Assembly (NCBI GenBank): GCA_964383325.1
Contig: CAYLGY010000066.1
Span: 1-14,607, forward strand
Source: CAYLGY01 sp964383325
GTDB taxonomy: Bacteria; Pseudomonadota; Alphaproteobacteria; Rhizobiales; Rhizobiaceae
Direction of reading: 5' to 3'
DNA: 14,607 nucleotides
The notes beneath the pieces are model-generated. The model did no database searches. It was not told the origin of the DNA and saw only the letters and a list, made by a program, of their open reading frames with translations. Both the position numbers and the translations under genes were made by a program. Positions 1-6,305 of this stretch are shown in pieces. Within the stretch, counting starts at the first letter, position 1, and each line of letters starts with the position of its first letter.

Positions 1-44
1 CAGCGGGAAATGTGGTGGAATTCCGAATCGCGCCATTCAGGCTC

Positions 45-54
45 AAGGAAGGAG
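45..54 (+). promoter_or_regulatory. Shine-Dalgarno site of the MgtC-like gene
   Basis: AAGGAAGGAG lies 10 bases before the ATG at 65. It is a strong purine-rich ribosome binding site and fixes the start of the MgtC-like protein. Bases 1-44 hold nothing else I can recognise; any upstream gene or promoter is outside the window. Confidence 0.75.
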
Positions 55-64
55 CTGGGAAACG

Positions 65-583
65 ATGCTGACCCAGATTGGAGCAACGCTCCAGGGCTTC
101 GATCAGGCCACCTGGCTTGCCTATCCGGTGATCATCTCGCGAATGCTGCTTGCGGCAGTGCTTGGGGCGGCGATCGGAATGGAACGGGAGTCGCGGCGAC
201 AGCAAGCCGGCCTCCGCACCCATATTCTCGTCTGCCTCGCCACCGCGACCATTGCCATCCTGACCATCGAGATCTCGCATAACTCGCTGTTCCACCGGGA
301 AGGGATCCGCATGGATCCGCTGCGCCTGATCGAAGCCACGACCTCCGGGGTCGCGTTCCTCGCCGCGGGATTGATCGTCTTTGCACGGGGAAAGGTGCAT
401 GGACTGACGACAGGCGCCGGAATGTGGCTTACGGGCGCCATCGGCATCTGCGTCGGACTCGGCTATTGGCAGATCGGAGTATTCGCCACTGCATTGGCGG
501 TAATCGTGCTGGGGCTGGTACGTTTGATGGATATGAAATCCGGACCCGCCGATGCAACTCGGCCGAAACCGGACCAGGAATGA
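65..583 (+). CDS. MgtC/SapB family inner-membrane protein (short form)
   Basis: A 172-residue membrane protein. Seen: hydrophobic segments at about residues 22-38, 52-70, 93-107 and 118-152. The family core motifs are present: GMERESRRQQAGLRTHILV at 38-56, SGVAFLAAGLIV at 94-105 and GLTTGAGMWLTGAIG at 113-127. Known: MgtC proteins of intracellular pathogens support growth at low magnesium and modulate the F-type ATP synthase; many family members are uncharacterised. The usual MgtC is about 230 residues with a cytoplasmic ACT-like C-terminal domain. Here only a short polar tail (157-172) follows the membrane part, so this is the SapB-like short form. The start is set by the Shine-Dalgarno site at 45-54. 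It reads toward the Crp/Fnr gene and is not part of the T3SS operon. A functional link to secretion is possible but only inferred from proximity. Confidence 0.85.
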   Translation: MLTQIGATLQGFDQATWLAYPVIISRMLLAAVLGAAIGMERESRRQQAGLRTHILVCLATATIAILTIEISHNSLFHREGIRMDPLRLIEATTSGVAFLAAGLIVFARGKVHGLTTGAGMWLTGAIGICVGLGYWQIGVFATALAVIVLGLVRLMDMKSGPADATRPKPDQE

Positions 584-984
584 TAGCCAGACGGCCCCGA
601 ACTCCTTCTTTTCGAGGCGAAGTTGCATTGATGAGCGAATGCCTTCAACTGCTTTCGCCTGCGCGCGATTGCCTGTTGCAATCCAGGTTGCGGACCTGTT
701 CCAACAAGCCGGAACGGCTGTCTGTCGACATGGCTGGAGCCGTTCTTGTCAAAATGGAATCGTCTGGATGTCCGGATCCTGTGGCCTGGCAGGGAAAACA
801 CCGCAGCGCATACGACATGCCTTGCGGTCGTTCCGGCCAGCAAATGGGGCCGTTTCGCCTCGAATTGCTCGCCGTGCGAGATCCCGACGCAGCCGAGGCG
901 GTGCCATTGCCTCAACTCGCTGGAACTGCAATCGTCCCGGCTGGATTGCTTGCACCGGACTGCTTCCATTCAAACAAGAAAGGC
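584..984. other. Gene-free stretch between convergent genes
   Basis: About 400 bases between the ends of the MgtC-like gene and the Crp/Fnr gene. Open frames on both strands exist, but their translations show no recognisable family, are rich in Arg, Cys and Ser as expected of GC-rich non-coding frames, and run into the flanking genes. The only structure I see is an 8-base inverted repeat (712-719 with 738-745). It could hold a degraded gene or an RNA, but nothing in it supports a specific claim. Confidence 0.5.
712..745. repeat. Inverted repeat between convergent genes
   Basis: GAACGGCT (712-719) and AGCCGTTC (738-745) are perfect inverted arms separated by 18 bases. The position between two convergent genes fits a bidirectional terminator, but neither side has a clear T-run and the loop is long. 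A chance pairing is possible. Confidence 0.3.
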
Positions 985-1710
985 TCAGTCCTCCTCTTCA
1001 TTGATGAGTGCTTCGAGCTGCCAGCGCTTGAGAATGACGATCCGGCGTTGCTCCAGCAGAACCCAGCCCTCACGCTCCCATTTCTTGAGCAGACGATTGA
1101 CATTGCCGCGCGTTCCCCGCGCCATTGCGCCGAGATCACTCTGCGTGATCATGGATGGCAGATAGAGATAGGACTTTCCGTCGATCTCCGTCGAACGGCC
1201 GATTCCCTTGCACAGGAAAAGCAGGACCTGGGACAGCCGCGCCGACAGGCTGCTGAGGCTGAGATTTCGCGTGCTTTGCAGATACCAGCGGTAGCGGCGC
1301 GCCAATAATTGCGCGAGGAAACTCTGAACCTCATGTTGCTGCATCATGCGATCCCGGAATACGTCGGCCCGGATGCGTGCCACGCAGACATCTCCCATCG
1401 CCGCAGCGGTTTCCGTATGATTTTCGCCTTCATAAACACCGAGCTCGCCGAACCCCTCCCCCGGAGGAACGATCCCCAGCAACAGGCAGTTGCCGTCCTC
1501 GAGGATATAGGAAATCCGAACATAGCCGGAGATCACGATATACAGATACTCTGCCGGATCTTCCTGTATGTATATGGATTCATTACGAAAATGCACATAA
1601 TCATAGATGTGGTTGTCGAAGATGTCGCGGCCGCTCTCCATCATCTTGTTGGCGCGGCCAAGGCCGAGTATGGGTATCCCCATCATCGAACTACTGCTGA
1701 CGATACGCAT
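985..1710 (-). CDS. Crp/Fnr-family transcription regulator
   Basis: A 241-residue regulator. Seen: a cyclic-nucleotide-binding-like beta-roll at about 30-120, with the family core GEGFGELGVYEG at 84-95; a dimerisation helix at about 120-150; and a C-terminal winged helix-turn-helix at about 186-225 (SDLGAMARGTRGNVNRLLKKWE at 191-212, split here as SDLGAMARG and TRGNVNRLLKKWE). The frame is open further upstream, but the ATG at 1710 has an ideal AGGAGG six bases before it, so I start there. The stretch after GELG (residues 91-106) contains no arginine, unlike cAMP-binding Crp, where an Arg-Ser pair holds the phosphate. There is no N-terminal cysteine cluster as in Fnr. The ligand, if any, is therefore unknown. 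It lies downstream of and in the same orientation as the T3SS operon but is separated by about 520 bases with its own AT-rich upstream region. A role in T3SS control is inferred from context only. Confidence 0.85.
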   Translation of the reverse strand: MRIVSSSSMMGIPILGLGRANKMMESGRDIFDNHIYDYVHFRNESIYIQEDPAEYLYIVISGYVRISYILEDGNCLLLGIVPPGEGFGELGVYEGENHTETAAAMGDVCVARIRADVFRDRMMQQHEVQSFLAQLLARRYRWYLQSTRNLSLSSLSARLSQVLLFLCKGIGRSTEIDGKSYLYLPSMITQSDLGAMARGTRGNVNRLLKKWEREGWVLLEQRRIVILKRWQLEALINEEED

Positions 1711-1716
1711 ATGCCC

Positions 1717-1722
1717 CCTCCT
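1717..1722 (-). promoter_or_regulatory. Shine-Dalgarno site deciding the regulator start
   Basis: On the minus strand AGGAGG sits six bases before the ATG at 1710. Two upstream in-frame ATGs (1737 and 1761) have no comparable site, so the shorter protein is preferred. Confidence 0.8.
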
Positions 1723-1808
1723 ATGCAGTCTATCCATCAACCCAATGTTTACTCGGAACACGAAGTACCCAATAACATTGATTATTATTCTTTAATTAAT
1801 TATTATAT

Positions 1809-1837
1809 ATTATAGAATGCCTACCCGATCCTTGAAG
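1809..1837 (-). promoter_or_regulatory. Candidate promoter of the Crp/Fnr gene
   Basis: On the minus strand TATAAT (1814 to 1809) is a perfect -10 hexamer, followed by AT-rich sequence. The -35 position 17 bases upstream reads CTTCAA, a poor match, which would fit a promoter needing an activator. The leader to the ATG at 1710 would be about 95 bases. AT-rich DNA yields such hexamers by chance, so this is tentative. Confidence 0.4.
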
Positions 1838-2014
1838 CTATAATCATTTTGCCTGCAAAGAACAACCGGGTTTGCAACATTTGCACTTGAAGTTCGCCAG
1901 TTTCCTTCCGCCTCGCCATGCGCGAAGGCCTGGCTGATTGCGGCGCGAACGAGGTCGCTGCTGCGAAAAGACCTCTTCAGTCGCTGTGAAACAGTCTGGA
2001 ACGGCGCAAGCAAT

Positions 2015-2032
2015 GAGCCCGCAAACGGGCTC
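2015..2032 (-). terminator. Terminator-like hairpin downstream of sctU
   Basis: GAGCCCG (2015-2021) and CGGGCTC (2026-2032) form a perfect 7-base GC-rich stem with a 4-base loop. On the minus strand it is followed by ATTGCTTGC, only a weak T-rich tail. It lies about 200 bases past the sctU stop and would be the best candidate for ending the T3SS transcript, but the tail is poor for intrinsic termination. Confidence 0.35.
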
Positions 2033-2230
2033 GCGCGATGCGAATCACGCATTGGAATCCCCCCAAATCCGCAGCATGCTCAGCGTGCATCTGAATGGGC
2101 GAAACCTCTCCGCCCCATGCTGTTCGGTACCTCCCGATACCGATAAAAAGGAGAATACACGATTTTTTATCAAATGGAAAACTTTTTTGTGCCGTATGAC
2201 ACCTTTCCTTGCGTCATGGCAGAGTGTTGC

Positions 2231-3358
2231 TCATTCGCTACGTTTTGGGCGATGGTCGCCCCTTTCCATATCGATCAATCCCTCATTGAGCGGCCCCTGA
2301 TACAGCAGCTCCTTATTATGCTGCACCCAGACGAGGATTTCGGCGATGGGTTTGAACAGGGTCTCGGGAATGTGGTCGTTCACCTCGGCGGTCGCAAACA
2401 GCGCCCGGGCAAGCGGCACATTCAGGAAAACCGGCACGCCGACCTTCTCCGCCTCGCTCCGGATCAGAGCGGCCATCAGGTTCCGGCCCTTCGCCGTCAC
2501 CATGGGAAGCCGGAACTTTTCCGGTTCATAGCGAATCGCCACCGCGAAATGCGTCGGATTGACGACGATCGCGGTAGCCTTGCGCGCATTGCTGACGCTT
2601 TCGCTCATGATCAGCTCCTGCGCCAATTGCTTGCGCTGGCCCTTGATCATCGGGTCGCCTTCATTCTCCTTGTATTCCCGTTTCACTTCCTGCTTGGTCA
2701 TCATCAGGCTCTTGGTATGGGCCCGCCGCTGGTAGGCGATATCGGCCAGGGCAATCGTGAAGAAGGCAAGCGCGGCACAAATGAACAAGGTTTTCAGCAT
2801 GGAGACGGCGATATCGATCAGGCAGGGCATGCCGCATGGCAGTGCCGTCAGCGTGGCGCCGAGATAGGACTGGAACACGATCGTCAACAGCGTGGATAGA
2901 AAGACGATCTTGATGATGGATTTCAGCAGCTCCACCAGCTGCTTCATCGAGAAGATCTTCTTGATGCCTTTCTTGAGGCCGATATTCTCGATCTTCGGCT
3001 TGATGGCATCCAGCGCGAACAGGGATCCGAACTGGAAATAATTGGAGTAGATCGCAAAAGCGATGACGACAAGGAGCAGCGGCGCCAGGACCAGCGCCAC
3101 CTCCCGGAAGATGTAGACGATTGCCTTGATGCCACTATTGCCGGGATCGGTGGCCGCCAGCCGCGCCACCATATCCATCATCTCCATCAGCGGCAGCATG
3201 ATATTGCCCCAGTTCCACCAGAGATAGCCAATGGCGGCAAAAAGGGTGGAGGCCGAGACGATTTCCTGGCTGCGGGCGACCTGGCCTTTCTTGCGGGCGT
3301 CGCGCAGCTTCTTCGGAGTCGGTTGTTCCGTCTTCTCGCCGCCGGCACCCTGGCTCAT
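2231..3358 (-). CDS. sctU: T3SS export gate switch protein SctU (YscU/FlhB family)
   Basis: A 375-residue inner-membrane protein. Seen: an N-terminal EKTEQPTPKKLRDARKKGQ signature (residues 8-26) typical of YscU/FlhB; hydrophobic segments at about 32-57, 79-107, 143-166 and 184-208; a basic linker (210-232); and the self-cleavage motif NPTH at residues 267-270. Known: cleavage between Asn and Pro in SctU lets the system switch from needle subunits to later substrates, together with SctP. About 105 residues follow the motif, slightly more than in YscU, ending in a charged tail. The start overlaps the sctT stop by four bases (ATGA). It is the last gene of the operon. The intact cleavage motif argues for a working switch. 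Confidence 0.96.
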   Translation of the reverse strand: MSQGAGGEKTEQPTPKKLRDARKKGQVARSQEIVSASTLFAAIGYLWWNWGNIMLPLMEMMDMVARLAATDPGNSGIKAIVYIFREVALVLAPLLLVVIAFAIYSNYFQFGSLFALDAIKPKIENIGLKKGIKKIFSMKQLVELLKSIIKIVFLSTLLTIVFQSYLGATLTALPCGMPCLIDIAVSMLKTLFICAALAFFTIALADIAYQRRAHTKSLMMTKQEVKREYKENEGDPMIKGQRKQLAQELIMSESVSNARKATAIVVNPTHFAVAIRYEPEKFRLPMVTAKGRNLMAALIRSEAEKVGVPVFLNVPLARALFATAEVNDHIPETLFKPIAEILVWVQHNKELLYQGPLNEGLIDMERGDHRPKRSE

Positions 3359-4185
3359 GGCCGGCCACCTTGCGGGCCCGCGGGAATCGGCAAGGGATTG
3401 ACGATCTCGATCAGCTTCGCGGCAAAGCCCTGCGCCTGGGTGTATCGGCTGGCAGATTCCGGAAAGAGGATGGCGATGTAGAAGATGATCAGCACCATCG
3501 CGAGCCCGCTCTTGATCGGCATTGCGAGGATGAACACCTGCACCTGGGGCGCGAAGCGACTGACCATGGCCAGCGCTGCCTCGGCGATGAACATGATCAG
3601 GACGATCGGCGCGGCGAAAACGAAGGCAAGCCGCATTCCGTGATCCAGCAATCCCAGCATGAAGCGCGGGAAATCGGTCGAGAACACGGGCAGGTAGGTC
3701 AGGACCGGCCAGATCCGGTAAGATTCGTACAGAATGCCGAGCAGAAGCAGGATTCCACCGGTCAGGAACAGATAGGTGGTGATTCCGATCGAGAAGAGAT
3801 TGCCTAGCGGCGAGGATTGATGCCCTTGCAGCGGATCCATGCTCTCTGCAATCGATGCTCCGCGTTGATTATCGATCAGGGCGCCAGCCGCCTGAATTGC
3901 CCAGAACATCCAGCCGACCGTATAGCCGAGGCAGAAGCCGAGCACATATTCCTTGAACAGCAACAGGAAATATGAGGTAGCCTCCAGCTCCCGCTCGGAA
4001 AGCATGCCGTAATTTGCGGGAGCAATGATGATGCACAGGACAAGGATCAGCGCATTGCGACTGATACGGGTCATGGTGGACTGCGCGAAGAGCATTGCAG
4101 TGGAAAAGAAGGCCAGCATACGCGGGTAGGAGGCCACCAGCGCCAGCATGTACAATTCGATCTCGTGATATAGTTCCAGGATCAC
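3355..4185 (-). CDS. sctT: T3SS export gate protein SctT (YscT/FliR family)
   Basis: A 276-residue, very hydrophobic inner-membrane protein. Seen: family signatures FWAIQAAGALIDNQRG at 94-109, SMDPLQG at 115-121 and RFAPQVQVFILAMPIKS at 210-226. Known: SctT joins SctR and SctS in the helical export-gate complex at the base of the needle. The start is GTG at 4185; an in-frame stop lies just upstream and there is no other start codon between, so the only alternative is the ATG at codon 13. A GGAG lies 11 bases before the GTG. There are 70 bases between sctS and this start, the longest gap inside the operon and unlike the overlaps around it. Its stop overlaps the sctU start by four bases. Confidence 0.95.
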   Translation of the reverse strand: MILELYHEIELYMLALVASYPRMLAFFSTAMLFAQSTMTRISRNALILVLCIIIAPANYGMLSERELEATSYFLLLFKEYVLGFCLGYTVGWMFWAIQAAGALIDNQRGASIAESMDPLQGHQSSPLGNLFSIGITTYLFLTGGILLLLGILYESYRIWPVLTYLPVFSTDFPRFMLGLLDHGMRLAFVFAAPIVLIMFIAEAALAMVSRFAPQVQVFILAMPIKSGLAMVLIIFYIAILFPESASRYTQAQGFAAKLIEIVNPLPIPAGPQGGRP

Positions 4186-4255
4186 CGTGTCTGTCGCTCC
4201 GCCCTCGCCGTGCCTGCTTCTCCGTATGTGGCCGCACCCGTTTCGCGCTGTTCAG

Positions 4256-4528
4256 CTAGCCTCTTACGATCTTCGGGAAATCGCGGAAAATATTGGTCGT
4301 GAAGGCCAGGACCTCGCTCCCGAATGTCCCCGACATCGCCGCAAGCACGAGCCCGACCGCAAGCAGCTTGATGCCGAAGGACAAGGTCTGTTCCTGAACC
4401 TGTGTCAGCGCCTGAAGCAAGCTGACGAGGATGCCGACAACCGAAGCGACCACGATCGGAATGAAGGACAGGATCATCACCAGCATCATCGCTTCTGAAA
4501 TGCGGTAGACGGCATCATCCGGAGACAT
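4256..4528 (-). CDS. sctS: T3SS export gate protein SctS (YscS/FliQ family)
   Basis: A 90-residue membrane hairpin protein, the normal size for the family. Seen: two hydrophobic segments at about residues 12-36 and 52-70, joined by a polar turn with the conserved pattern LLQALTQVQEQTLSFG (37-52). Known: several SctS copies wrap around SctR and SctT in the export gate. It begins 14 bases after the sctR stop, with only a weak GGA ribosome site, so it may depend on translation of sctR. Confidence 0.95.
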   Translation of the reverse strand: MSPDDAVYRISEAMMLVMILSFIPIVVASVVGILVSLLQALTQVQEQTLSFGIKLLAVGLVLAAMSGTFGSEVLAFTTNIFRDFPKIVRG

Positions 4529-4542
4529 GGCTGCGATCCAGT

Positions 4543-5193
4543 TCAGAGATAGGTTTCAACCAGGCCCAGGACGAGCCTCGACCATCCATCGACCATGACG
4601 AACAGAAACAGCTTGAAGGGCAGCGAAATGGTCAGCGGCGAGACCATCATCATGCCCAGGGCCAGCAGGATGTTCGAAATCACCAGGTCGATGGCAATGA
4701 AGGGCAGATAGAGTAGGAAGCCGATTTCGAACGCTTCGCGCAGCTGGCTGACCGTGAATGCCGGCAGCACCACCACGATGCTGTGAATGTCGATCTTCTC
4801 ATAGAGTTCCGCCGGCCAGAGTCTGCGGGCAGCTTCCAGAAAGAAGACCTTTTCCTTGGTGGCGGCGTGGGAATCGAGAAAGCCGGTCAAAGGTCCCTTG
4901 GCCGCATCATAGGCGGCAGCGATCTCGGACTGGGTTCCGAAACCATGACCGCCTTCGACAAGGATCGTGTAGGTCTCGATGAAGATCGGCGCCATGATAT
5001 AGGCGGACAGGATGATGGCCAGCGCGTTGAGCGCAATGTTCGGCGGGATCTGCTGGACGCCGAGCGCGTTGCGCACCAGCAGCAATACGACGGCGAACTT
5101 GACGAAGGACGTGGCAAGCACGGCAAGAAACGGCACCATGCCCGCAGCGAACAGAATGATGATCAGATTGAGCGGATCGACCATATTGGTCAT
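4543..5193 (-). CDS. sctR: T3SS export gate protein SctR (YscR/FliP family)
   Basis: A 216-residue inner-membrane protein, the usual family length. Seen: the hallmark stretches LLLVRNALGVQQIPPNIAL (37-55) and PAFTVSQLREAFEIGFLLY (144-162), followed by LGMMMVSPLTISLPFKL (179-195). Hydrophobic segments lie at about 8-40, 55-75, 154-180 and 190-212. Known: five SctR subunits form the body of the export gate with SctS and SctT. The frame is open upstream through the end of sctQ, but the upstream translation is Arg/Gly-rich and unlike SctR. The ATG at 5193 overlaps the sctQ stop as ATGA; the ATG at 5184 is a second possibility. Confidence 0.96.
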   Translation of the reverse strand: MTNMVDPLNLIIILFAAGMVPFLAVLATSFVKFAVVLLLVRNALGVQQIPPNIALNALAIILSAYIMAPIFIETYTILVEGGHGFGTQSEIAAAYDAAKGPLTGFLDSHAATKEKVFFLEAARRLWPAELYEKIDIHSIVVVLPAFTVSQLREAFEIGFLLYLPFIAIDLVISNILLALGMMMVSPLTISLPFKLFLFVMVDGWSRLVLGLVETYL

Positions 5194-6305
5194 GATTCGT
5201 CTCCGGCCTCCTGCCCGGCCGCCTCGCCGCGGGACCCGAGCCGGGCGATGCGAACCGCCAGGCGCTCTCCGACCCGCACCAGGTCCCCGCTGCCGATCCA
5301 TTTGCCATTGGCGCGAATGACCACTTCAATGCCGTCGTCAATTCGAGGCGGCTCGATCTCGACCAGCGTGCCGGGCTGCCACCCTGCCAGTTCGCCGATC
5401 GGCAGCGTGAGGCGGCCGACCTCGAAATTGAGCAGGATCGGGATCGCCCCGACGTCGCCCGGGCCCCCCTCCTCGAACGGATCGTCAGTTTCCGCGCCTG
5501 TTTCCACTTCCTCCACCCCGTCTGTCCGTTCGCCCGCTTGCCCTGTCCGCTGCAATGGCAGGATCTCGTGGCAATACCATTGGCTGTCCTGGCTAGTGAA
5601 ACCGTAGCGCGCATGAGGAGATGTCACATAAAACACAGTCCTGCTGGATTTCGACTCGAACAGGATCAGGTCGCCCTGAGCGAGTCCGGAAAATTCATCC
5701 AGGCCCAGCTCGACAGTTCCCAGCGAATACCGCAAGGGAATCGGAACCGCCGCCAGCGCCTCCGAGTGCGACATGAGGAGTTCGAGATTGTCCTTGCCGA
5801 GGATCGTGGCAAACTCTTCCGGACGCAGGCCGAGCAGGAATGCGACGGGAGCGGAATCCTCGATCGTCAAGCTGACCTCGAGCCAGGAGAGCGGCCTCGT
5901 CTTCGCTTCCCTTGTCAGACGCGCCGGATCGAGCGCCTGGATCTCGCCGATCCGCCCGGCCACCTCCTCGGGAAGCTGGCTGAGGAGGAGGTCGAGAATC
6001 CCGCGATCCATGGCCTTGCGCATGGTCGCTGGCAAGGCATGGACTTCATTATAGGTGAGTTCCGTTCCGGTCCATTCTTCAAAATCGAACCGTTCGATCG
6101 CAAGAAGGAGGACCGGCCCTTCCGGCAGCGCCACGGAGAAGCCGCCCTTTTTCGCGCCCGGCGCCGTGGCCGGACAGAACTGGAAACGGATCTCCGCATC
6201 GGAAAGCGAGATCTCCGTTCCGGCATGGGACATGGCCGCGTTCCAGAATTCGAGCTGCTGCCGGTCGAGCGGCAGCGAGGGAATCCGGCACGGGCCCGCT
6301 TTCAT
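5190..6305 (-). CDS. sctQ: T3SS sorting-platform (C-ring) protein SctQ
   Basis: A 371-residue cytoplasmic protein. Seen: a variable N-terminal region (1-180), a first SpoA-like domain at about 187-255 (begins VPIPLRYSLGTVELGLDEF), an acidic linker (258-286) and a second SpoA domain at about 287-356 (IPILLNFEVGRLTLPIGEL, then WIGSGDLVRVGERLAVRI). Known: SctQ is the main subunit of the cytosolic pods that recruit substrates and binds SctK and SctL. Several relatives also make the C-terminal SpoA domain alone from an internal start. Two in-frame GTG codons (264 and 267) lie in the linker, the second just after GGAGG. Start and stop both form ATGA overlaps, with sctP and sctR. Confidence 0.92.
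   Translation of the reverse strand: MKAGPCRIPSLPLDRQQLEFWNAAMSHAGTEISLSDAEIRFQFCPATAPGAKKGGFSVALPEGPVLLLAIERFDFEEWTGTELTYNEVHALPATMRKAMDRGILDLLLSQLPEEVAGRIGEIQALDPARLTREAKTRPLSWLEVSLTIEDSAPVAFLLGLRPEEFATILGKDNLELLMSHSEALAAVPIPLRYSLGTVELGLDEFSGLAQGDLILFESKSSRTVFYVTSPHARYGFTSQDSQWYCHEILPLQRTGQAGERTDGVEEVETGAETDDPFEEGGPGDVGAIPILLNFEVGRLTLPIGELAGWQPGTLVEIEPPRIDDGIEVVIRANGKWIGSGDLVRVGERLAVRIARLGSRGEAAGQEAGDES

Larger units (their letters stand above)
1711..2230. other. Gene-free, structured intergenic region
   Basis: About 520 bases between the end of sctU and the regulator start. It contains an AT-rich block (1781-1814), a candidate promoter for the regulator, and several short inverted repeats between 1951 and 2221. 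One 80-codon frame on the minus strand (2052 to 1810) has a G-rich sequence before its ATG, but its translation matches nothing I know and overlaps the hairpin and promoter; I do not call it a gene. Confidence 0.5.

Noticed and set aside
424..1308. Plus-strand frame across the MgtC-like gene end, the gap and the regulator
   Set aside because: Overlaps two well-supported genes, has no recognisable domain and looks like a GC-rich random frame.
1810..2052. An 80-codon minus-strand frame between sctU and the regulator
   Set aside because: GGGGGG lies before its ATG, but the product matches nothing I know, and it covers the terminator-like hairpin and the regulator promoter. It remains possible but unsupported.
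2142..2171. AT-rich inverted repeat (GATAAAAA / TTTTTATC) as an sctU terminator
   Set aside because: The stem is all weak pairs except one and has no GC-rich core or following T-run on the minus strand.
2174..2899. A 241-codon plus-strand frame
   Set aside because: Antisense to sctU, and the AAGGAG upstream is about 20 bases from its ATG, too far to serve it.
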